Source: CAYWGR01 sp964458015
Lineage (GTDB): Bacteria; Planctomycetota; Planctomycetia; Pirellulales; Thermoguttaceae
NCBI GenBank assembly: GCA_964458015.1
Contig: CAYWGR010000167.1
Location: forward strand, 1 to 12,827
Length of the DNA stretch: 12,827 nt
Direction: 5' to 3'
Shown here: in pieces, positions 6,058 to 12,827 of the stretch
How positions within the stretch are numbered: the first letter of the stretch is position 1
Layout of the letters: each line of letters begins with the position of its first letter
Translations under genes and position numbers: made by a program
The notes under the pieces: generated by a model
The model's input: only the letters and a program-made list of their open reading frames with translations
What the model was told of the DNA's origin: nothing
Database searches by the model: none

Positions 6058-7440
6058 TTGCTTACACCTGACCAAACCGCTTNNNNNNNNNNCCGCGAAG
6101 TGCTGACGCTGGCCATTCCGTTGATTATCTCGACGGCCTCGTGGTCCATCATGAATTTCGTCGATCGGATGTTCCTGCTATGGTACTCAACCGACTCGAT
6201 GGCCGCAGCCATGCCCGCCGGTTTCACACATTTCGCCTTCGTTTGCTTTCCCCTGGGCGTGGCGTCCTACGTCAACACGTTCGTGGCCCAATATCACGGT
6301 GCAGGACGTCCCGAGCGGATCGGCCCCGCCGTGTGGCAGGGCATCCGCGTCGGGTTGTATTCCATCCCCATCTTTTTGGCCACAATCCCATTGGCCTCGT
6401 GGATTTTCCGCGCTTCCGGCCACCAGACTGCCTTGGCCGACTTGGAAACGATCTATTTTCAAGTCGCCGCCTTCGGCGCCGGCGCCGAAATCATCGCCGC
6501 CGCGCAATCGGCCTTTTTCACGGGCCTGGGAAGAAATCGCGTGGTCATGGTGATCGACACCACGGCATCGACCCTGAACGTCGTACTCGACTACGGCTGG
6601 ATCTTCGGCCACTTTGGATTGCCCGCCGCGGGTATCGAAGGCGCCGCCTGGGCGACCGTCGTTTCTCTCTGGTTCCGTGTTTTCGCTTATGCCGTATGGA
6701 TGATGCAGCCGCGCTATCGTCGCCCCTACCATCTTTGGAGCGGACGATTCTTCAACGCCGCGCTCTTCCAGCGGCTGTTGCGTTTCGGCGGCCCCAATGG
6801 CCTGCAATTGCTTGTCGAAATCGTCGGCTTCGCACTGTTCTTGCTTCTGGTCGGCAATCTAGGGCAAGAAGACATGGCCGCCACCACCTTGGCATTCAAT
6901 GTAAACAATCTTGCCTTTGTGCCGATGCTCGGTTTGGGAATCGCGCTAAGTGCAATCGTCGGCCGGCAACTTGGGCATAATAAGCCCGCACTGGCCGCCC
7001 GCGCCACCTGGACCGCCCTATCCCTGGCCATGCTCTACATGGGCACGATGGCCGCCATCTACGTGCTATTCCCCGAGGTACTCCTCTGGGGACACGCCGC
7101 GGGCACTTCGCCCGAACGCTTTCAGGAACTCCGCACAACCACCATAATCCTGCTGCGTTTCGTCGCGGCCTATTGCCTCTTCGATGCCTTGAATATCGTC
7201 TTCGTCAGCGCCCTGAAAGGCGCGGGCGACACGCGATTCATCTTCTTCACCCTATTGCTCATTACCCCAATCCCCTTGATCACCATCTGGACAGGCATCC
7301 GTCTCGCCGGTTGGGGACTGTTTCAATCTTGGACGGTTCTTACCATTTGGGTCTGCGTCCTCGGATTAACCTACTGCAGCCGGTTTCTCCAAGGACATTG
7401 GCGCAACATGCGCGTCATCGAGCCGGAATTCTTGGTCTAG
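6058..7440 (+). CDS. MATE family multidrug/Na+ efflux transporter (5' end gapped)
   Basis: This is an inner-membrane multi-antimicrobial extrusion transporter that would use an Na+ or H+ gradient to expel organic cations. The clear sequence begins after the gap with REVLTLAIPLIIS, the usual helix 1 opening of NorM-like MATE proteins. About 12 helices follow in two similar halves, with VDRMFL in helix 1, NVVLDYGWIFG near the middle and the second-half stretch GLGIALSAIVGRQLG. The length of about 460 residues is normal. The start is uncertain. The frame before the 10-N gap can begin only at a TTG (6058), no ATG lies upstream in any frame before a stop, and the gap length is probably a placeholder, so the true start may be in missing sequence. 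The gene follows the U32 gene by 87 bases of pyrimidine-rich DNA on the same strand. Confidence 0.85.
   Translation: MLTPDQTAXXXXREVLTLAIPLIISTASWSIMNFVDRMFLLWYSTDSMAAAMPAGFTHFAFVCFPLGVASYVNTFVAQYHGAGRPERIGPAVWQGIRVGLYSIPIFLATIPLASWIFRASGHQTALADLETIYFQVAAFGAGAEIIAAAQSAFFTGLGRNRVVMVIDTTASTLNVVLDYGWIFGHFGLPAAGIEGAAWATVVSLWFRVFAYAVWMMQPRYRRPYHLWSGRFFNAALFQRLLRFGGPNGLQLLVEIVGFALFLLLVGNLGQEDMAATTLAFNVNNLAFVPMLGLGIALSAIVGRQLGHNKPALAARATWTALSLAMLYMGTMAAIYVLFPEVLLWGHAAGTSPERFQELRTTTIILLRFVAAYCLFDALNIVFVSALKGAGDTRFIFFTLLLITPIPLITIWTGIRLAGWGLFQSWTVLTIWVCVLGLTYCSRFLQGHWRNMRVIEPEFLV
6083..6092. other. Assembly gap (10 N) near the MATE start
   Basis: Ten consecutive N mark a scaffold join. The gap removes the start region of the MATE gene, and its true length is unknown. 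Confidence 0.95.
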
Positions 7441-7753
7441 GCAAGCGTCCTAGAAGAAATGGAGAAAAAACCCGCGATAATTGCGCATACACCTCAATCT
7501 ACTCACCATCCAAACAACGCCCCACACACCCCACTTCGCCCATCCGCACATTAACCGCTGCGTTTCCGTCGTCTCTCTCACCCCGCAATCCTCGTCACCC
7601 CAAAAATACAGCACAGCACCCAAACCAGCCCATCCTTCCTTTTCAAACAAATCGGAAAAGTTCACTAATCAGGGAAAATCACTCCGACCGATACCCCTTA
7701 TTGGATTTGTATTATTTGGATGCTGAAAATATCAAGCTGGGTAAAGTGCCATC
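7441..7753. other. Intergenic stretch before the DUF11-repeat gene
   Basis: These 313 bases contain no gene I would defend. The open frames crossing them begin at TTG or lack coding character. The plus strand is rich in C and A from about 7490 to 7640. A weak hairpin CTTTTC/GAAAAG (7639-7644, 7655-7660) is present. A possible -10 box TATTAT (7710-7715) lies 38 bases before the ATG at 7754 but has no clear -35 partner, so the promoter of the downstream gene is only guessed here. No terminator is evident for the MATE gene. Confidence 0.5.
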
Positions 7754-10312
7754 ATGCTGATAAAGAACATCACCCCGGTTCTTCTGGCGTTGGGTATTTT
7801 TGCGATCCCCTGCATTGCTTTGGCGCAAAGCGATGCCCCGGTGCAAAAAGAAAAAAACTTCGTCGATCGGCTCGACGACTTCGGAAAAACCATCTTTGGC
7901 GGCGTCATCCCATCAGACAAATCCAAAAAGGACGCCAAAAAAGAGACAGCCTCGCCCAAGTCGGATTCCAAGGCCTATGTGAAAAAGCCTTCCGTAAAAA
8001 ATCCCTATGAAGCTGTGGATATTCCCCCAACCAGCACAAAAAGAGCCGGCAGTATCCTATCTGATACTGGTGTGCCGCAACAACGTGTTTTGGTGAAAAA
8101 GAAAAACGGTGCGGATGGCGAGTTCATGCCCGAGAACACGCCGCCCGCAGTCACTCGCTCCGCCGAAGGAACACCCAAACCGATGCGACGTCCTTCCGCC
8201 AGTGCCCAACTGTTCGACGACGAGGCAATCTCGGAAACGCCGGAAAAGCTCGAAAAAGAAGAAGTTGAAACCGTCGAACGCAAGTCCTCGCTCGTTCCTG
8301 TCCGCGAAGAGCCGGTTGCTATGCCGACGGTCGTTGCAGAGCCACCCGATGTGGCCGACAACTTGGCCGATTTGCCGAATACGCCCCAGACGGATTCCCG
8401 ACCTTTGCACGAACGTCTGACAACGGCTCGCCAATCCGTGTTTGGAGCAGGCGATGATTCCGCTTCGGCTGAAAAACCGAGCAAATCGTCGGCCGTTCAA
8501 TCGAAACCCGCCGAGAGCAAGGCCCCGGCCGGAAAGGCCGTCGCAGCTTCGCCGGCCGCTACGCCGATCCTTGCCCAGCGAGTCAAACCCGAGGAAAGCA
8601 TTGCAACTCCACCTGCGGCCCAAACCGCTCCGGAATTGCCCCGCAACGAACCGCAAATCCTTCAGCCGCTGGCCAAACCTGTGGAAAAAGCCGCTCCGGC
8701 CATGCGTCCTCTGGCCGAAGCCGCGGAACCGATGCCCAAGACGATCCGCCCAACGACCCAACCAATCGAAAAGACACTCGCACCGGCAAGGACCGATAGC
8801 GAGGGTGACGTATTGGTATCTCGTCGGGGACCGGCCCTGAGCGTCGAAACCTTGGGACCACGCCGCATTGCCATCGGCAAAGCGTCCACCTATGAAGTCA
8901 ACATCCAGAACAGCGGCGAATCGGCTGCTGAAGATTTAGTCGTCTTCGTATCGTTGCCCGATTGGGCCGAAGTTGCCGGCATCGAAGCCAGCACGGGCAC
9001 GGCGCAGGCCAATCCCGCTGCAACGCAAACGGCCGAAAGCCTCCGCTGGACCATTGGCCGCCTCGACAGCAAGAGTCACGAACGGTTGTCCTTGAAAATA
9101 ATCCCCCATCAGAGCAAACCTTTAGACTTGGCCATCCGTTGGGATACCAAGCCGGTTGCATCACAGGCGTCCATCGAGGTGCAAGAAGCAAAATTGGTTC
9201 TGCAACTCGAAGGCCCCCGCGATGTTCTATACGGCAAGAAGGAAGTTTATCGCCTCAAACTGGCAAACTCGGGTAATGGAGCCGCCGAGGGCGTCATCCT
9301 CATGCTGATGCCCATCGGAGGCGGCGAAAACGTGCCCGCAACCCACAAACTGGGAATGCTTGCCGCCGGCGAAGATAAAACGCTCGACGTGGAACTGACC
9401 GCCCGCCAAGCCGGCAACCTCACCATCCAGGTGGAAGCCCGCGCCGATGGCGGCATCCATACTGAACTGGCCGAAAAGGTATTCGTGCGCCGAGCCGGTC
9501 TCAAACTCGACGTGGAAGGCCCGAAGATGCAATTCGTCGGCGCCGCAACCACCTATGCCGTGCGAGTAACCAATCCAGGAACCGCGCCCGCGAAAAACGT
9601 CAAAATGGCGGTCCTTATGCCTGCCGGGGTTAAGTTCCTTTCCGGCGTGGACGATGCCCGACTCGATGCGTCCGGCACGAAGCTGGAATGGGTCATCGAG
9701 AGCATCAACCCGGATGTCGAGCAAAGTTTCGTGCTTAAGTTCGCCTTGGGAACCGCCGGCGTCAGCCGTTTCCAAGTCAGCGCCGCCGCCGATGACGAAC
9801 TGACCGCTTCTTCCGCCGCCGTCACGCGCGTCGAGGCGGTGGCCAATCTGTTGATGGAAGTGAAAGATCCCGAAGGCCCGGTGGCCGTCGGTGATGAAGC
9901 GGTCTACGAAGTTCGCATCCGCAACCGAGGCACCAAGAGCGCCGACGGCGTCGAAGTGTTTGCCTACTTCTCGCGCGGCATCGAGCCGACCGAAGCCGAA
10001 GGCAGCCCCAATCGTCTAGGTGCGGGCCAAGTGACATTCCAGCCGATCGCATCCCTGGCGCCGGGCGCCGAAATGGTCTTCAAGGTCCGTGCAAAAGCTG
10101 AAACGTCGGGAAATCACATCTTCCGCGCCGAGGCCTATTGCAAACCGCTGGGCGCACGGTTGATCCGCGAAGCCACCAACCTGTACTACCTCGACGATCC
10201 CGCCGGACAGCAAATAGCCAAACAGCCGAACGAAAGGGCGACGGCCGAGGCAATGCGCCCCGCTCCGCGTCCCATCCGGCCCGAACAGTCTACGGCTCCG
10301 CTGCGGAAGTAA
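7754..10312 (+). CDS. Exported protein with four DUF11/CARDB-like repeats
   Basis: This is an 852-residue protein with a signal peptide. A positive N-terminus (MLIKN) and a hydrophobic core end in ALA before Q25, a good signal peptidase I site. Residues about 30-350 are charged and then Pro/Ala/Glu-rich, probably disordered. Four beta-sandwich repeats follow, starting near residues 355, 476, 581 and 697. Each has the pattern GPxxxxxGxxxxYxVxxxNxGxxxAxxVxVxxxLP typical of DUF11/CARDB modules, and a short Pro-rich tail ends the protein. Such proteins are common in planctomycetes and are thought to be surface or periplasmic scaffolds. No LPXTG, PEP-CTERM or membrane anchor is visible, and C20 in the signal peptide is not in a lipobox. 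The gene stands apart from the MATE gene and converges on the RNase D gene 20 bases away. Confidence 0.85.
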   Translation: MLIKNITPVLLALGIFAIPCIALAQSDAPVQKEKNFVDRLDDFGKTIFGGVIPSDKSKKDAKKETASPKSDSKAYVKKPSVKNPYEAVDIPPTSTKRAGSILSDTGVPQQRVLVKKKNGADGEFMPENTPPAVTRSAEGTPKPMRRPSASAQLFDDEAISETPEKLEKEEVETVERKSSLVPVREEPVAMPTVVAEPPDVADNLADLPNTPQTDSRPLHERLTTARQSVFGAGDDSASAEKPSKSSAVQSKPAESKAPAGKAVAASPAATPILAQRVKPEESIATPPAAQTAPELPRNEPQILQPLAKPVEKAAPAMRPLAEAAEPMPKTIRPTTQPIEKTLAPARTDSEGDVLVSRRGPALSVETLGPRRIAIGKASTYEVNIQNSGESAAEDLVVFVSLPDWAEVAGIEASTGTAQANPAATQTAESLRWTIGRLDSKSHERLSLKIIPHQSKPLDLAIRWDTKPVASQASIEVQEAKLVLQLEGPRDVLYGKKEVYRLKLANSGNGAAEGVILMLMPIGGGENVPATHKLGMLAAGEDKTLDVELTARQAGNLTIQVEARADGGIHTELAEKVFVRRAGLKLDVEGPKMQFVGAATTYAVRVTNPGTAPAKNVKMAVLMPAGVKFLSGVDDARLDASGTKLEWVIESINPDVEQSFVLKFALGTAGVSRFQVSAAADDELTASSAAVTRVEAVANLLMEVKDPEGPVAVGDEAVYEVRIRNRGTKSADGVEVFAYFSRGIEPTEAEGSPNRLGAGQVTFQPIASLAPGAEMVFKVRAKAETSGNHIFRAEAYCKPLGARLIREATNLYYLDDPAGQQIAKQPNERATAEAMRPAPRPIRPEQSTAPLRK

Positions 10313-10315
10313 TGA

Positions 10316-10330
10316 CGGCGAGAAGCGCCG
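10316..10330. terminator. Short hairpin between convergent genes
   Basis: CGGCG (10316-10320) and CGCCG (10326-10330) pair around AGAAG. The hairpin fills nearly all of the 20 bases between the stop codons at 10312 and 10333, so it could mark the 3' ends of both transcripts. There is no T run on either strand, so its strength as a terminator is doubtful. Confidence 0.35.
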
Positions 10331-10332
10331 AC

Positions 10333-11514
10333 CTAGACATTCATAAACACCAGCGGATGATCCGACTTCGGCTCGCCGACGCGAACCGATAGCTTGCCGG
10401 CCAAGAGATCCTCGAACAGCCGCCCTACGAATTCCGCTCGCCAACCGCGCGCCAGTTGCGGCGCCACGGCCGGCTTTGCACGATTCGAAGCCGTGTGATA
10501 GACGATCCATTCGCGAATGTCGCCGGGCGTGCCCACCAAATTGGGCGCAAGCTGTGCCTCGCGGCATATACTGCCTAACGCTGCGAAGAGAAACTGCCCC
10601 AGCACCGAAAGCTCGGGCGTTTGCTCACGCACCACGCGCGGCGGACATTCGGCCTCGGGCAAATCCAACCCTCGCTGAATCGCCCCGGTAATGTCGTCCA
10701 AACGCCGCAGCAAGTCGCCTCGCTCCATGCCGCGAACCGCGCGGATCCGCACCGGATCGGCCGACCCTCGCCTCGCAAGCTCGACGATCAAATCATCGCG
10801 CAAAACGCGCCGGGCCGGCTGATCGCGACGCCGGGCCTCGGCATCGCGCCAATGAAACAACTCGCGGATGATCGCCAAGCCGCGCGCGTCGATCCCCGCA
10901 TTGCCCGATACGCGCCGCCAACGATCGTGCGACATGGCCTTTTGAATGATCTCCAACGCCGTGGTCATTTCCTCGGCCATCCAATCGAGCCGGCCGCGTT
11001 GTTGCAGAATGTCGTGAAGCTTGTCGCGCAGCGCCGGCAGATAACGAACGTCGTTCAAGGCGTATTCCACCTGCCGCTTCGACAGCGGACGACGGCGCCA
11101 ATCCGTCCGCGTCTCATGCTTCGCCGGCGTTTTGCTCAAAAACTTCGCAAGCAGCGTTCCCAACCCCGCCGGATACTCGGCGCCTGCCAACGCGGCGGCC
11201 AATTGCACGTCGAACAGTTGCGCTGGCGGCCGGCCGATCGCCGTCATGCAAAATTCCACTTCGCCGCGCCCCGCATGAACAATCGTCTCGTGACCTGGCG
11301 TGGCGATGACTTCCCAAAAAGGCGTCACGTCCGATATCGTGATCGGGTCGATCACGGCCAATTCGTCATCCGCATCGACTTGGATCAGGCACAACACCGG
11401 CCGGTATGTGTGTTCCGAGACAAACTCGGTGTCGAAGGAAATTCTTTTTGCGCAGGCCAGCTTTTCGCAATACTGCTGCAACTGTTCGTCGGTGGTGATG
11501 TCGTGGTATTGCAC
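10333..11514 (-). CDS. rnd: Ribonuclease D (3'-5' exoribonuclease)
   Basis: This is a 393-residue DEDDy exonuclease that trims the 3' ends of tRNA precursors and other stable RNAs in the cytoplasm. The N-terminal DEDD domain has FDTEF (D28, E30) and YALND (Y151, D155), which match the residue numbers of the E. coli enzyme. The third acid is Glu85 (HAGRGEVEF) where Asp85 is usual. An HRDC domain follows at about 205-285 (GLAIIRELFHWRDAEARRRD), then a C-terminal HRDC-like region. The start is a GTG at 11514, 2 bases after the stop of the transporter upstream, so the two genes are very likely co-transcribed and translationally coupled. No Shine-Dalgarno sequence is visible, which supports coupling. 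The length fits the family. Asp-to-Glu at position 85 is conservative, and activity is likely but unproven. Confidence 0.9.
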   Translation of the reverse strand: MQYHDITTDEQLQQYCEKLACAKRISFDTEFVSEHTYRPVLCLIQVDADDELAVIDPITISDVTPFWEVIATPGHETIVHAGRGEVEFCMTAIGRPPAQLFDVQLAAALAGAEYPAGLGTLLAKFLSKTPAKHETRTDWRRRPLSKRQVEYALNDVRYLPALRDKLHDILQQRGRLDWMAEEMTTALEIIQKAMSHDRWRRVSGNAGIDARGLAIIRELFHWRDAEARRRDQPARRVLRDDLIVELARRGSADPVRIRAVRGMERGDLLRRLDDITGAIQRGLDLPEAECPPRVVREQTPELSVLGQFLFAALGSICREAQLAPNLVGTPGDIREWIVYHTASNRAKPAVAPQLARGWRAEFVGRLFEDLLAGKLSVRVGEPKSDHPLVFMNV

Positions 11515-11516
11515 GT

Positions 11517-12827
11517 TTATAAAAACAGGAATGTTACCAGCACAAACAAAGGAATCAAAATGAAGCCGCTATACAAAAGGTATCCGAAAAAGCTGGGCAT
11601 CTTCACGCCCGACTTCTCGGCAATGGCCTTCACCATGAAATTCGGACCGTTGCCGATATAGGTGTTCGCACCCATGAAAACCGACCCCAAACTGAGTGCG
11701 ATCAATAGGTGTTCGCCCACGCCCGCCACGGCCGGGCTGAATCCTGCCTTTTCCGTAAGCGACTTGGCTGTCTCGAAGAATACCACGTAGGTCGGGGCAT
11801 TGTCGAGTACCGACGATAAAATGCCCGAAGCCCAGAAGTACTGCCACGGCTCGGTCAGCCCCAGATTCGGTCCCTCGACGCCGAGAATTTGCAGCGCCGG
11901 CTGCATGCAAATAAAAATGCCGAAAAACAAAACCGCGACTTCCGTGATGGCCGCGTAGTTGAAACGGTTGGCATAACGCACATGGCTGCTGCCCAAAACC
12001 AGCGACAATGCCACGAGCCCTAGCTGCACGATCTCGCGGAGATAAAGCCAAGGATGCCAATCCGTGCCCGGGATCGCCTTGCCCGGATCCAGCAACGCCA
12101 CCGACAAGACGATGCCGCCCAACAGCCAGACATTCGGCCAAAGTCCCCCGAATCGCAGGCGATGCACCCGTTTTTCATCCCGCGCAACATCGGCGCGCTC
12201 TTCGCGCGGGTAACAAACGAACTGATCCCACACATAATAGATCACCAATAGCGAGCCGTTCACAAACAGCCATTCTTTAACAAAAACAGTCGTCCACAAA
12301 AACGGCACGCCTAAAAGATAACCCAAAAACAGCGGCGGATCGCCCAAAGGCAGCAGCAACCCGCCGCAATTGCACACGATGAAAATNNNNNNNNNNCCAC
12401 CGTATGTTGCACATACTTTCGCTCGCGGTTGGTTTCCAACAAAGGACGGATCAGCAACATCGCCGCGCCAGTGGTGCCGATAAAACTGGCCAAAATGGCG
12501 CCAACCGTTAAAAAACCGCAATTCGTAAACGGATGGGCCGGCAAATCGCCTTCAATCCGAATCCCACCGCTGATCGTATACAAGCTGAACAGCAGAACGA
12601 TGAATGGGATGTATTCCCCCAACAGCGCGTTGGCTAATACTTCGCCCGTCAATCCGACATTCAAACCGGCCGACGCCGGATCGGCCACGTGCGAGGCAGG
12701 CCAATGGGCATGGATCGCCGTTCCATGCAACAGCAGATAATACGCCAGCGTAATCGCAGCCAAGCCGCCGGCAACGTAAAAACGATGCAAATTACTCTCC
12801 CACCAATGATTCGCCGAGGGAATCAGC
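11517..12827 (-). CDS. NhaD/CitM-type ion transporter, 5' partial, gapped
   Basis: This is an inner-membrane ion transporter of the IT superfamily, most like the sodium:proton antiporter or putative citrate transporter group (PF16980-like). Visible signatures are SGGIRIEGDL and TGAAMLLIRPLLETNRERKY before the gap, then NCGGLLLPLGDPPLFLGYL, SSVLDNAPTYVVFFETA and GANTYIGNGPNFMVKAIAE after it. The frame is open to the right edge of the window (LIPSANHWWESN), so the N-terminus lies outside. With exactly 10 N the two halves fall in different frames. The conserved sequence on both sides runs on smoothly if about 8 or 11 bases are missing, so I read this as one intact gene with a wrong gap length, not a true frameshift. 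It overlaps nothing and is followed after 2 bases by rnd. The transported ion cannot be told from sequence alone. Confidence 0.85.
12387..12396. other. Assembly gap (10 N) inside the ion-transporter gene
   Basis: Ten N lie between codons for HTV and IFIVCNCGG. The length 10 breaks the reading frame, while a length of 8 or 11 would restore it, so the gap size is a placeholder. Confidence 0.95.

Noticed and set aside
7481..7726. Open frames of 71-81 codons on both strands in the gap before the DUF11 gene
   Set aside because: The plus-strand frame starts at TTG, and both have low-complexity composition and no ribosome binding site. They follow from the C/A-rich base composition.

Overview
The window looks like a piece of a draft or metagenome-assembled genome from a planctomycete-like bacterium (Pirellulales-type is my best guess). 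The reasons are a large secreted protein made of DUF11-type repeats behind a signal peptide, very little Shine-Dalgarno signal ahead of most genes, moderately high GC, loosely spaced genes and several dispersed palindromic repeats. This is inference from gene content, not a phylogenetic placement. Two 10-base N runs (6083-6092 and 12387-12396) are scaffold gaps, and both damage a gene.

Left part (1-1750). About 600 bases hold no convincing gene but contain hairpins. They end in an extended -10 promoter followed at once by a perfect 11-bp inverted repeat, just before a small unknown membrane protein (628-1299, +). Next comes a foldable intergenic segment (1334-1438). Then there is a tiny minus-strand gene (1512-1646) for a 44-residue, very basic protein with a CxxC-x10-CxxC zinc ribbon. 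That gene has its own promoter (1676-1704) and a terminator-like hairpin (1474-1490).

Middle part (1750-7750), all plus strand. An MFS transporter (1860-3218) is followed by a nested palindromic repeat (3233-3377) and a 10-bp-period repeat (3384-3413). A long U32 family protein (3442-5970) follows, of the RlhA-like type with two four-cysteine sets. A palindromic dispersed repeat lies in frame inside it, and its interdomain linker is encoded by a C-rich, G-quadruplex-prone tract. A MATE efflux transporter (6058-7440) follows, its 5' end spoiled by a gap. A 313-base stretch without a gene then leads to the next gene.

Right part (7750-12827). The DUF11-repeat exported protein (7754-10312, +) converges on a two-gene minus-strand unit. 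That unit is an NhaD/CitM-type ion transporter (11517 to the window edge, 5' end missing) followed after 2 bases by ribonuclease D (10333-11514). The RNase D has Glu85 where the family normally has a catalytic Asp.

The main genes are familiar families: transport, RNA modification or processing, and cell envelope. I see no CRISPR array, toxin-antitoxin pair, integrase, transposase or phage module, and no evidence of one coherent new system. The most interesting items are the micro zinc-ribbon gene, the promoter-proximal palindrome, the structured segment at 1334-1438, and the repeats that have entered the U32 coding sequence.
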